From the NCBI GenBank assembly GCA_041497995.1, contig JBGQHM010000046.1, positions 1 to 26,920 of the forward strand: a stretch of DNA of 26,920 bases, written 5' to 3'. Origin of the DNA: DATKMS01 sp041497995 (GTDB taxonomy: Bacteria; Desulfobacterota; Binatia; HRBIN30). Both the position numbers and the translations under genes were made by a program. The notes beneath the pieces are model-generated. The model was not told the DNA's origin and ran no database searches. It saw only the letters and a list, made by a program, of their open reading frames with translations. Shown here in pieces: positions 8,305 through 19,409 of this stretch (its first letter is position 1; every line of letters begins with the position of its first letter).

Positions 8305-8994
8305 TCAGTCGCCGAACAGCGCCGCAACTACGACTGCCACGTCGCCTGCATCGACTGCGCCGCTCCCATCTGCGTCCGCGCCGCCGCAGGCCGCGGCGAC
8401 GCCGCCTGGCAGCAGAATTGCGGCCGCCGTCACGTCTGCCGCGGACAGGCGCGCATCGCAGTTCGTATCACCGATCACGTCGGAGGTGACGGTCACATCG
8501 AGGACGGCCAAGTCGGAATCGTCACCCCCGTCGGTGCCGTTGCCATTGGCGCTCAGTCCGGCACCGTAGAGCCGGTACACCCCAAGCTGCGTCGGTGCTT
8601 TCCACGAGAACACCCAGCCAGCCTCGCCGCTCACATTGGGCTTGGGCGCGTCGTGAGTGAGCTCATCGAATTCCAGGTGCTCGGCTTGGCCGGAGAGGAC
8701 GTCCAGCATGCCGTCGGTGGCCGCGACGTTGAATCCGGCAACCTTCTGTCTGGTTGATTGCGACGTGACGACGAACCGGAATGTGGCCACGGCGTCGGTC
8801 ATGACACGCCGGGGCCCCTCGAAACGCACCAGCGGGGCGACCCCACCGATGTGGCAGTCGTCGTTGCACGTCGCACCTTGCTTGCCGGAGTAGCCCGTGA
8901 TCCCGGCCTGCATGGCCTGCGCGACCGGTGCATACAGGAGCACTGCGACCAGCGCAGCCCACCTCCGTTGGCCTGACGTCACAGCTGTCCTCAC
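8305..8994 (-). CDS. Secreted reelin-like protein with dockerin-type calcium repeats
   Basis: The 229-residue precursor has an N-terminal signal peptide (about 1-27, ending near APVAQA). The mature start, GYSGKQGATCNDDCHIGG, resembles exported myxobacterial proteins with a C..CH..GG motif ahead of an Ig-like reelin fold. Here the spacing is CX3CH, not the CXXCH of c-type cytochromes. The central domain ends near VYRLYGAGLSANG. The C-terminus has two EF-like dockerin repeats, GDTNCDARLSAADV and DADGSGAVDAGDV, which normally bind calcium. The start is a GTG. It begins 7 bp after the stop of the propeller lipoprotein, so the two are almost certainly co-transcribed and probably work together at the cell surface. 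Confidence 0.72.
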   Translation of the reverse strand: MRTAVTSGQRRWAALVAVLLYAPVAQAMQAGITGYSGKQGATCNDDCHIGGVAPLVRFEGPRRVMTDAVATFRFVVTSQSTRQKVAGFNVAATDGMLDVLSGQAEHLEFDELTHDAPKPNVSGEAGWVFSWKAPTQLGVYRLYGAGLSANGNGTDGGDDSDLAVLDVTVTSDVIGDTNCDARLSAADVTAAAILLPGGVAAACGGADADGSGAVDAGDVAVVVAALFGD

Positions 8995-9001
8995 GCGGGA
9001 G

Positions 9002-10813
9002 TCACTGCGTCATCTGACAGTGCCCGGCAGCACATCGCCCATGCAGCGAATTGAGCGCCGGGCATGGGAGGCCATCGGGCGCGGGTTCAGACCGGCATTC
9101 GTCCCCCACATAGAAGTCGTAGGTGCAGATGTCGCCGTCATCGCAGAGCTGCGCCGGACAATCGGGAGCGTCCGGCACGCAATACGCACTCACGTTCGTC
9201 GGTATCAACGATGTCTTGTAGGCATCGCGATCAGGGTTGCCGCCGCGCTCACCAATGCCACCACCAAAGAACAGCTCGCCGTCGAGTATCGTCGCCGCTG
9301 ACGCCAAGGGCCCGGGTGGGGGGAACACGCGGAGCTGATCACCAGTGTCGGCGTCGCGCGCCACCAACCCACCGAACAGGCTGCCCATGAAGGCGACGGT
9401 CGGCGCCGCGGTGGTGGGTCCGTAGCTCGGCGCCGCCTGACGGTTCGACCAGAGCACCATCCCGTCGGTGGCGTGCAACCCCCACGCGGCAGGACGTTGC
9501 GCCGAGTTGAGGGACACGCCAATTGCGGTGCTGAACAGGATGCGCCCCTCGCCCACCGACGCGCTGGACAGGATGCCACCGATCGCGCCACCCGGAACGA
9601 CGTTCGTCCGCCAGTACGGTTCAACGTGGCCGGTCAGTGCGTTCTTCCCGTCGCGATCAAGTACGTAGTACGTGCCATCCTTACCGCCAGCACCAACCAC
9701 TTCACGCGTGACACCGCCGATCTCAACCTCGAACAGATTCGGCACGGAGCCGAAGTCAAAGTCACTCGTATCGACTTCGCGGGGACGCCATACCCATGCC
9801 GGCGTACCATCGAAGGTGAGCGCGAAGATGGCTTCCTCATACGGCGGCATCGGCGGCGGCGGCTCGGGCGTTTCGGGGTCGTTGTCGGTGTCACAGTTGC
9901 TCGACGTCGTGAAGATGAGGCGGCGCTTGTAATCGACCGAGAACGACGACCAGACGTTGCCGCACTCATTGGGGGTGCGATCGAAATTGCATCCAGGGCG
10001 TGTCACAAAGAAGTCCTCCGGCAAACCAAGCTCCGCGGCAGTATGGAAACCGTCGAAGCGACGCACGTCGTCGGAGGCCCGCGGGCGGCAGGTCATCGCC
10101 GTCTCCATATCGAAGTACCAAACGAGATGGCCGTCCACCGCGTCGACGCCGAACAGACCGCCTTTCCCCACCGAGTCGTTGGTATCCAGTCCGAAGTACA
10201 CGAGGTTACCTACCACAGCCGGGGTGGACTCCACTTCGTTCCGCTCCGTACGGTTGTCGCACGTCGTACAACCCGTGCCGGCGTCGAACTCCCAGCGCAG
10301 CTCGCCTGTCGCCGCATGCAAGCTGTAGACGGTCATGCCGCCGCCCACGTAGACGCGCTGCTCGCCGGCCACCGTGGCCACTTCGGCCGACGACGCCTGC
10401 GGGTACGAGGCACCGGGATGCGGCTTCATCGTGAAATGCCAGAGCTGCGAGCCGTTTGACTCGCGCAAGGCGTAGAGGTTGCCGTCCCACGATGCAATGT
10501 AGACGACCTTGATGCGCCCTTCGTTCGGCACATCGATGTAGGCGACCGCCGGTCCCGCCGTGATCACCGCCCCCGTGCGGTAGAGCCACTTCGGGCGCAT
10601 GCTGGCGACGGTGGCCCGCGTGATGCGCGTCTCGTATGGGTTGAAGAACGAGCGCGATTGATCGCGGCCCAGAGTGGACCATTCCACCGCCACCGGTTGC
10701 GCACCACCGGTTGTTGGGAGGTCGACGGTGCCGCCGCAGCCCGCAAGCAGCAACGGCCCAGCGACGGCCAGCACGCTCGGCAGGACGGAGATCGCGCGTC
10801 TCACAATGGACAC
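9002..10813 (-). CDS. Lipoprotein with PQQ-like beta-propeller and cysteine-rich tail
   Basis: This exported lipoprotein of about 603 residues has a basic N-terminus, a hydrophobic core and the lipobox LLAGC. Repeated blades follow, such as VVYIASWDGNLYALRESNGS, RVYVGGGMTVYSLHAATGEL and VGNLVYFGLDTNDS, typical of PQQ-binding-like quinoprotein propellers. Without enzyme-specific motifs these domains are often scaffolds and not dehydrogenases. A CTTC motif sits between blades. The C-terminal tail contains CDDGDICTYDFYVGDEC, a cysteine-rich pattern frequent in deltaproteobacterial secreted proteins. GTG 10813 is chosen because it places the signal peptide at the N-terminus; the frame is open to 10882, and GTG 10804 is also possible. 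It precedes the dockerin protein by 7 bp and is divergent from the sensor kinase. Confidence 0.78.
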   Translation of the reverse strand: MSIVRRAISVLPSVLAVAGPLLLAGCGGTVDLPTTGGAQPVAVEWSTLGRDQSRSFFNPYETRITRATVASMRPKWLYRTGAVITAGPAVAYIDVPNEGRIKVVYIASWDGNLYALRESNGSQLWHFTMKPHPGASYPQASSAEVATVAGEQRVYVGGGMTVYSLHAATGELRWEFDAGTGCTTCDNRTERNEVESTPAVVGNLVYFGLDTNDSVGKGGLFGVDAVDGHLVWYFDMETAMTCRPRASDDVRRFDGFHTAAELGLPEDFFVTRPGCNFDRTPNECGNVWSSFSVDYKRRLIFTTSSNCDTDNDPETPEPPPPMPPYEEAIFALTFDGTPAWVWRPREVDTSDFDFGSVPNLFEVEIGGVTREVVGAGGKDGTYYVLDRDGKNALTGHVEPYWRTNVVPGGAIGGILSSASVGEGRILFSTAIGVSLNSAQRPAAWGLHATDGMVLWSNRQAAPSYGPTTAAPTVAFMGSLFGGLVARDADTGDQLRVFPPPGPLASAATILDGELFFGGGIGERGGNPDRDAYKTSLIPTNVSAYCVPDAPDCPAQLCDDGDICTYDFYVGDECRSEPAPDGLPCPALNSLHGRCAAGHCQMTQ

Positions 10814-10997
10814 AACGGTTCTACGGCTATCGCAGCGCCCCGCAAACGTCAACGATGATCGCGGCGGACATTCGTGCCACACTCATCGGGAGTGGCATCG
10901 AGTGCGCGCATGTGGCAGGTTGCAGAATCAGCGTATTTCGCTTCGAGAAGTTCGGGGAAGCATACAGCGGATCCGGACGTCGCGACGTAGCACCGCC

Positions 10998-12707
10998 ATG
11001 AGTATGCAGTTCCCGCCTCATGCCATTGCCCTGCTGTTCACTTCGGGCCTCGCCGCAGCCATTGCACTGGTTGCCTGGCAGCGGCGCGCCACGCCGGGCG
11101 GCACCTCGTTCGCCTTATTGGCCATGGCGCTGGCGCAATGGTCGTTCCTGAGCGCGTTAGAGAAGGCGGTCCCCGGACTGACCGCCAAGGTTGTGTGCGC
11201 CAAGATCGAGTATTTGGGGATCACCAGTGTGCCGACGCTGTGGCTGATGTTTGCGCTCGGCTACAGCCAACAAGAGGATTGGCTGACGCGGCGCAACGTG
11301 CTGCTGCTCTGGATCGTGCCGAGCATCACCGTGGCGCTTGCCGCGACCAACGAATCACACGAGTTGTTGTGGAGCTCGATCACGCCGGCGTCCGACCAGG
11401 ATGGGGCACTCCTCGTCTTTGAGCACGGGCCGTGGTTCTGGATCTTCGCGGCATACAACTATGCCCTCATCCTTTTGAGTACGCTGGCGCTGGCCCGCGC
11501 GCTGCTGCGTTTCCCGCACGTGTACCGGCGCCAGGCCATCGTGCTCCTCATCGCTCTCGCCTTCCCGTGGGTCAGCAACGCGATCTACCTTGCCGGCTGG
11601 AGTCCGATTCGCGGCCTTGATCTGACCCCGTTCGCATTCACGCTCACTATCGTCGTGTGCGCGTGGGGCATGTTCCAATTTCAACTCTTCGACCTGGTCC
11701 CGGTGGCGCGTGATGCGGTGATCGAGAGCATGGGCGACGGGGTTGTGGTGCTCGATGCGCAGGACCGCATCGCCGACATCAATCCCGCTGCGCAGCGGAT
11801 GGTCGGCATGACCCGAGTGTTGCCCGTCGGACAGTACATCGGGACGGTCCTGCGGGCGTGGCCTGACGTCGTCACGCACATGGGAATGGCGGCCGAGAGC
11901 CAGACCGAGATCCGTCTGGATGGCGATGCGGAGTTGTACCTGGACGTGCGGATTGCGGCGCTACGTGACCAGCAGGGGCAGGTCACAGGGCGCCTGATCC
12001 TGTTACGCGACATCACGGAGCGCAAGCTGCTCGATGAACTGCGCGATGACCTCACGCACGGGCTGGTGCACGATCTGCGCAACCCACTGGCTGGCATCAG
12101 CGGTTCGCTGGAAATCCTCGTCGAGGACGGGCGGTCGTCGACTCAACGGGAGATGCTGCAGATTGCGCGCGCGAACGCGCAGCGCATGCTGGGCTTGGTC
12201 GATTCGATTCTCGACGTCAGTCGGCTGGAAAGCGGGCAACTGCCGTTGGAGCGGCAGCCGGTACACTTGGTCGCGCTGGTTGCCGAGACACTGCAACTGC
12301 AGCAACCACTAGCGCGCGAGAAGCAGTTGCACCTCGAGAATGCGGTGGCGGATGATCTCCCGGCCGTGCTCGTCGACCCCCGTCTCACCGTGCGGGTGCT
12401 CCACAATCTCATCGACAACGCGATCAAGTTTACGCCGCTCGGAGGCACGATTCGCATCAGCGCGCAGCAGACGGGCGCCCCGCCTCAGCTGGCTGTCTCC
12501 GTCAGCGACACAGGTCCGGGGATTCCGTCGGTGCTCCGGGAGAGGGTGTTCCAGAAGTACGTCGCCGGTCGCGGCACAGGTCACGGAAGCGGTCTCGGCT
12601 TGGCATTTTGTCGGCTGACAGTGGAAGCGCACGGCGGACGGATCTGGGTCGATGGTGACGGCGCAGTGGGAACCACCGTCACGTTCACGCTGCCGCTGGC
12701 TGGCTGA
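10998..12707 (+). CDS. Membrane sensor histidine kinase with 7TM-type N-terminus and PAS domain
   Basis: The protein has 569 residues. The N-terminal 235 or so contain about seven hydrophobic segments resembling the 7TM histidine-kinase sensor domain (for example VVCAKIEYLGITSVPTLWL). A PAS domain follows (SMGDGVVVLDAQDRIADINP to LLRDITERK). The dimerisation box is GLVHDLRNPLAGISG (His about 358), the N box HNLIDNAIKFTP, the G1 box SDTGPGIP and the G2 box GTGHGSGLGLAF. No receiver domain or response regulator gene is adjacent, so it is an orphan kinase. ATG 10998 is chosen although the frame is open to 10674, because the extension runs antisense through the lipoprotein start and lacks sensor homology. 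Confidence 0.9.
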   Translation: MSMQFPPHAIALLFTSGLAAAIALVAWQRRATPGGTSFALLAMALAQWSFLSALEKAVPGLTAKVVCAKIEYLGITSVPTLWLMFALGYSQQEDWLTRRNVLLLWIVPSITVALAATNESHELLWSSITPASDQDGALLVFEHGPWFWIFAAYNYALILLSTLALARALLRFPHVYRRQAIVLLIALAFPWVSNAIYLAGWSPIRGLDLTPFAFTLTIVVCAWGMFQFQLFDLVPVARDAVIESMGDGVVVLDAQDRIADINPAAQRMVGMTRVLPVGQYIGTVLRAWPDVVTHMGMAAESQTEIRLDGDAELYLDVRIAALRDQQGQVTGRLILLRDITERKLLDELRDDLTHGLVHDLRNPLAGISGSLEILVEDGRSSTQREMLQIARANAQRMLGLVDSILDVSRLESGQLPLERQPVHLVALVAETLQLQQPLAREKQLHLENAVADDLPAVLVDPRLTVRVLHNLIDNAIKFTPLGGTIRISAQQTGAPPQLAVSVSDTGPGIPSVLRERVFQKYVAGRGTGHGSGLGLAFCRLTVEAHGGRIWVDGDGAVGTTVTFTLPLAG

Positions 12708-12753
12708 CGCCCCTACCGGGCGGGACCATCTACGGGCAGGCAGAACGCCCGCG

Positions 12754-13446
<693 letters not shown>

Positions 13447-13500
13447 GGCTCTCCCCTCTGCGCGTACATGCGGACAATGGTACTCTCGTTCCGTCCCCAC

Positions 13501-15903
<2,403 letters not shown>

Positions 15904-16151
15904 GTCTCCCCACTAACTCGCACTGCACGGCGCATGCCGGTCGAAGGGGGTGGCCGGGCCGGATAGCAGGTGCCGCGTCGCAAGTCATTCCCGTGGCGGA
16001 ACGGCCAGATTCATGAGCTTGACGCCATTGCCGCCCGCCACGGTAACCGCCAGCGAACGCCGCACGGCCGGGGGCGCCAAAAGCCCGCGTTCGCCACCGA
16101 TCAGGTGTCCTACATGGGACCCGGGATCGCTGATGGTGCCGAACGCGGCGA
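15904..16151. other. Intergenic stretch with no recognisable gene
   Basis: Between the hybrid kinase start and the zinc-finger remnant, the frames I read on each strand stay open for a while but match no family I know. It contains the promoter side of the hybrid kinase gene, whose ribosome site (GGGGAG) lies at its left end. Given the broken genes to its right, part of it may be further gene debris. Confidence 0.4.
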
Positions 16152-16379
16152 TTCACCCACGTCGTCAGGTTCATCTCCTAAGGGTGCCAGGACTGCCTCG
16201 CGGGAGAGTTTGGGTGCACTTACGCCTGTGCCTGACGTGCGGTCACATCGGCTGCAGCGACTCTTCTCCGAATCGGCACGCCAGGAAGCATTTCCATACG
16301 AGTCGGCACCCGATCATCCGGTCCCTCGAGCCGGGAGAGGACTGGCGCTGGTGCTTTATCCGACGAAGTGGAAGTCTAA
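16152..16379 (+). pseudogene. Broken UBP-type zinc-finger protein gene
   Basis: Three reading frames together rebuild a bacterial UBP-type zinc-finger protein of about 75 residues. Segment 1 (16182-16205) reads GCQDCLAG. Segment 2 (16208-16360) reads VWVHLRLCLTCGHIGC, then HARKHFHTSRHPII and SLEPGEDWRWCFI. Segment 3 (16362-16379) reads DEVEV and a TAA stop, the expected family ending. One base is missing near 16203-16210 and one extra C sits at 16360-16361. The N-terminus is also damaged: FTHV stands where CTHL is expected, followed too soon by a TAA at 16179-16181. The zinc ligands from GCQDC onward are kept. The family binds ubiquitin-like C-termini in eukaryotes; the bacterial role is unclear. 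Sequencing indels could explain the two shifts, but not easily the N-terminal damage. Confidence 0.8.
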
Positions 16380-16467
16380 GGAAAAGGACGGCGTGTACCT
16401 TCGTGCACGCGACCACGTGCGGCGGGCCGAGCCGTGCGCTAGAGACCCGAAACGGAGGTACAAGAAG

Positions 16468-16878
16468 ATGACCACAGAGAATGAGAAGCACGTCCGGGCG
16501 TTCTACGACGCGCTCATCCCCGGCCATCGCGAGCGCGTGATGAGTCTGCAATCATCACGCGTCGTCTATGAGTTGCCCGAAGGGATGCCCACCGGGGGCG
16601 GTCGGTTCGAGGGCATCATGGATGTGATGGAGCGGTTTCTAGCGAATTTCTACGCGGCCTTTGACGTCCGCTTCGTCGCCGAGGACTTCATCACGGCGGA
16701 CGACTAGGTCGTCGCGATCGGTCGTCTCCGCGGAGAGACCCGCGAAGGCACAGTCCCGATCGATGTGCCCTTCGTCCACGTTTGGACAGTGCGAGACCAC
16801 CTGCTGGAACGAATGCGCGGCTTCACGGACACAGCGACGCTGGCCAAGGCGCTCAGTGAGGCCAGGAAGCAATCGTGA
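16468..16878 (+). pseudogene. SnoaL/NTF2-like protein gene interrupted by an in-frame TAG
   Basis: ATG 16468 has a strong ribosome site (GGAGG about 8 bases upstream) and starts MTTENEKHVRAFYDALIPGH, a typical SnoaL-like NTF2-fold N-terminus. At codon 80 (16705-16707) a TAG interrupts the frame after AEDFITADD. The same frame then continues VVAIGRLRGETREG and VPFVHVWTVRDHLLERMRGF to a TGA at 16876-16878, exactly the remaining strands of the fold. The undisturbed gene would encode 136 residues including one at the TAG position. SnoaL-like proteins act as cyclases, hydrolases or small-ligand binders; the role here is unknown. TAG is a normal terminator for several neighbours, so readthrough by recoding is unlikely. 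The next upstream gene is also broken. Confidence 0.85.
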
Positions 16879-16987
16879 CCATAGGCCAGTACAAGCGACG
16901 ACTGCTCGCCATGAAGGGCACGGCGGCGAGCGCGCCGAGGATCATCGCGACCAGGAAGAGCACACCGTAACAAGCCGCAAGGTCCAC
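16853..16987 (-). other. Possible short membrane ORF or gene fragment
   Basis: A GTG-initiated frame of 44 codons encodes one strongly hydrophobic helix (YGVLFLVAMILGALAAVPFM) followed by a basic turn and a short tail. The frame stays open upstream without another start to about 17100. It overlaps the end of the SnoaL remnant on the opposite strand. There is no visible ribosome site. It could be a small membrane protein or the end of a decayed larger one. Nothing else is recognisable in the 250 bp between the SnoaL remnant and the phospholipase-like gene. Confidence 0.25.
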
Positions 16988-17130
16988 CTCATCGTCGCGT
17001 TCGAGCGCGGAGGGTCCGGCGAAGGCCGCCCCCTCGCACCTACAGGCCTCTCCGACATTCAGACGTATGTTGCAAACACCGCCGGCTGGCGGGCACGGCG
17101 CTGAGCCTCAGCCCCGTTCAAACGCACAAG

Positions 17131-17628
17131 TCACGGCGGCGCACCTGGTTGTCCGGCGCTGCCATCGCCTTGCAGGCAACCGTAGCCGTGCGGCCAGTCC
17201 CAACCGTATCCCCAGCGGAACGGGAACGGGTACCATGGTGGCGCGCCAATGCGGACACCGACATACATCGTCGTCCCCATACCGACGGGGCCATGCTCAG
17301 CAACGCACTGCCGCAGCGTAGCGTCAGCGTGTGCGCGGTCTTCGCAACTGCCGCCGCACCAGTACGCCATGTCGTGATCGACGCAACAGCTCACCCAGGA
17401 GCCATCAGGCCACAACGAGCAACCGTCAGTCGTGAACCGATGCGGGGGCAAGCCGGATGGCCCGCACTGTTGGCGGCACAACTCGTTGGCGCGTTCCGCC
17501 AACTCGCGTGCCTGGACGGGATCGTCCCGATAGGGCTGCAACCGATTGACCGTTGGCGTGCAGCCGGCACTGAGCACGGTCAACACGAGCCCAGCAACGA
17601 GATGGGCCGATGAGGAGCGAGCAGCCAC
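17131..17628 (-). CDS. Lipoprotein with phospholipase A2-like catalytic motif
   Basis: From GTG 17628 the protein has 165 residues with a short signal peptide ending in the lipobox LSAGC, so it should be lipid-anchored. The core motif SWVSCCVDHDMAYWCGG contains the His-Asp pair and double cysteine of secreted phospholipase A2 (CCxxHDxxY). DGCSLWPDGSW upstream and further cysteines (CRQQC, SCED, RQCV) suggest a disulfide-stabilised helical core. The classical calcium loop (YGCxCG) is not evident. The tail is rich in Trp, Pro, Gly and Tyr. The frame is open to GTG 17673, but the shorter start gives the better signal peptide. It is divergent from the alpha/beta hydrolase gene. Lipid hydrolysis is an inference from the motif. 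Confidence 0.68.
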   Translation of the reverse strand: MAARSSSAHLVAGLVLTVLSAGCTPTVNRLQPYRDDPVQARELAERANELCRQQCGPSGLPPHRFTTDGCSLWPDGSWVSCCVDHDMAYWCGGSCEDRAHADATLRQCVAEHGPVGMGTTMYVGVRIGAPPWYPFPFRWGYGWDWPHGYGCLQGDGSAGQPGAPP

Positions 17629-17713
17629 ACGCAGCGGTGTACACCTGAGCGCTGCGGGCGGACAAGCGGGCACACCGGGTTGCGTCTGAAGGGCGCTGCT
17701 CTATGCTCACGTC

Positions 17714-18592
17714 ATGCCGCCGATCCACCGACGCCTCGTGGTCAACGGGATCACATTGTCCACCTTCGAGTGGGGAGCCGGACGTGAGGCGCGCAGCGGA
17801 ACGATTCTGCTGGCGCACGCCACCGGCTTTCATGCTCGCTGTTGGGACCGTGTGGTCGCGCATCTCGACGCGCACCACGTCATCGCCGTCGATCAGCGCG
17901 GGCACGGCCGCAGCGACAAAGCGTTCCCGATTCACTGGCAGGACTTCGGCCAAGACCTAGCGGGACTGATCCGTGCTCTCGACCTGACCGACGTGATCGG
18001 CGTCGGCCACTCGATGGGCGGGCACGCCATCACACAAGCCGCAGCCGCTGAGCCGCAGCGCTTTCGGCGACTCGTCCTGATCGATCCCGTCATCGTTTCA
18101 CCGGAGGAGTACGCCGCAGCCGGTGGCGCGACGCTCGCGTCCGCCTGGCAGCATCCCACCGCCAAGCGGCGCAACCACTGGGCATCGGCGGACGAGATGT
18201 TCGAACGCTTCAAAGACCGCCCGCCATTCGCGGCGTGGGACCGCAACGTCCTGCGCGACTACTGCGAGTACGGCCTGCTCCCCGACCCCTCCGGTAACGG
18301 CTTGGTGCTCGCCTGCCCTCCGGAGTTCGAAGCCGCGGTGTACATGGCGGCGCGTGGCAACGCCGGGGTCTACGATAGCGTGCGTGCCCTCGACGTCCCG
18401 GTACTTCTGGTGCGTGTGATGGAACCGCCGCCAGATCGCAATTGGATGGACTTCCGCTACTCACCCACCTGGCCCGGTCTCATCGACCATTTCCGCTCCG
18501 GGCGCGAGATCCATCTGCCCGACGAGACGCATTTCTTGCCGATGGAGAAGCCGGAGTTTGTGGCCACGTTGATCGCGGAAAAAGGCGTGTGA
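17714..18592 (+). CDS. Alpha/beta hydrolase
   Basis: This 292-residue soluble protein has the alpha/beta hydrolase core: ILLAHATGFHARCW (oxyanion region), IAVDQRGHGRSDK, the nucleophile elbow VGHSMGGH (Ser100), and the catalytic His in DETHFLPMEKP (His273). The acidic member is probably around 240-250, near VPVLLVRVMEP, but I cannot assign it with certainty. A cap domain lies at about 130-215. The substrate is unknown; relatives act on esters, epoxides or C-C bonds. ATG 17714 fits the family start. It is divergent from the phospholipase-like lipoprotein and converges with the SDR gene only 10 bp away. Confidence 0.9.
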   Translation: MPPIHRRLVVNGITLSTFEWGAGREARSGTILLAHATGFHARCWDRVVAHLDAHHVIAVDQRGHGRSDKAFPIHWQDFGQDLAGLIRALDLTDVIGVGHSMGGHAITQAAAAEPQRFRRLVLIDPVIVSPEEYAAAGGATLASAWQHPTAKRRNHWASADEMFERFKDRPPFAAWDRNVLRDYCEYGLLPDPSGNGLVLACPPEFEAAVYMAARGNAGVYDSVRALDVPVLLVRVMEPPPDRNWMDFRYSPTWPGLIDHFRSGREIHLPDETHFLPMEKPEFVATLIAEKGV

Positions 18593-18602
18593 GGCAGAAG
18601 CC

Positions 18603-19364
18603 TCACGGCCGCCCGCCGTCGACCTGCAATATCGCTCCGGTGGTGAAGCTCGAGGCGTCGGAGGCGAAGTACAGGGCCGCGCCGACGATCTCCTGCGGCT
18701 GGCCGGCACGCTTCAGCGCCGACGTGGCGCCCAATGCCTCCACTGCTCCCGGCGGCCACGCTTCTGAGATGTCGGTGAGAAATGGACCCGCCATGATGCA
18801 GTTGACACGCACCTTCGGACCGAAGGCGTGCGCGCAGGCGATGGTCAAGGCGTTCAGGCCCGCCTTGGCCGTTGCGTAGGGCGTTTCAATCGGTGTCGGG
18901 CGGACTGCCGCAACGCTGCTGATGTTGATGATCGACCCGCCCGCACCGGCGGCCATGCGTGTGCCGATGAGCGCGGAAAGCCGGAAGGGTCCCTTCAGGT
19001 TCACCGCCAGTACCTTGTCCCACAGCGCCTCGCTCACCTCGGCAAGCGAGGGATACAACGGCGACATGCCGGCGTTGTTGACCAGCACATCGATCTTGCC
19101 GAAGCGGTCGTAGGCCGCATCGGCGAGGCCGTCGAGCGTGTCCCATTGCCCGACGTGACAGGCATGCGGCAAGGCGCGCCGGCCGACTGCCTCCACTTCC
19201 TTGGCCACGGCTACGCACGCCGTCAGCTTACGGCTCGCGATCACGATGTCGGCACCGGCGCGCGCAAAGCCGAGCGCCATCTCCCGCCCGAGCCCGCGGC
19301 TGCCGCCGGTAATCAGCGCCACCTTGCCGGTCAAGTCGAACACTTCACTCACGTACTTCGACAT
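18603..19364 (-). CDS. Short-chain dehydrogenase/reductase (SDR)
   Basis: This 253-residue classical SDR has the cofactor motif TGGSRGLG (19-26), NNAG (96-99), catalytic Ser150, Tyr163 and Lys167 (ISSVAAVRPTPIETPYATAK), and a C-terminus SSFTTGAILQVDGGRP. It resembles gluconate 5-dehydrogenase and 3-ketoacyl-ACP reductase types; the Arg (SR) after the glycine motif suggests NADP(H). ATG 19364 has an excellent ribosome site (GGGAGGT), while the longer open frame to 19406 has none. A remnant of a second SDR start with a similar leader lies about 600 bp away on the same strand, suggesting a past duplication or a lost paralog. The substrate is unknown. Confidence 0.93.
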   Translation of the reverse strand: MSKYVSEVFDLTGKVALITGGSRGLGREMALGFARAGADIVIASRKLTACVAVAKEVEAVGRRALPHACHVGQWDTLDGLADAAYDRFGKIDVLVNNAGMSPLYPSLAEVSEALWDKVLAVNLKGPFRLSALIGTRMAAGAGGSIINISSVAAVRPTPIETPYATAKAGLNALTIACAHAFGPKVRVNCIMAGPFLTDISEAWPPGAVEALGATSALKRAGQPQEIVGAALYFASDASSFTTGAILQVDGGRP

Positions 19365-19409
19365 GTGCACCTCCCGCCGCGGGTACCTCACCGCGACGGG
19401 GGTCACGCG

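Noticed and set aside
8870..8920. c-type cytochrome heme site in the exported protein
   Set aside because: The motif is CX3CH (CNDDCH), not CXXCH, and no distal ligand or second site is visible.
9473..10459. Long plus-strand open frame opposite the propeller lipoprotein
   Set aside because: Antisense shadow with no motif, signal or ribosome site.
10674..10997. N-terminal extension of the sensor kinase
   Set aside because: The extension is Arg/Ser-rich, runs antisense through the lipoprotein start, and the membrane domain begins at ATG 10998.
12708..12753. Terminator between the sensor kinase and pirin genes
   Set aside because: Only two short 5-bp GC stems with loops and no T run are visible; too weak to call.
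16705..16707. Amber recoding (for example pyrrolysine) to read through the SnoaL TAG
   Set aside because: TAG is used as the plain stop for several intact neighbours, and the adjacent gene is also broken, so simple decay fits better.
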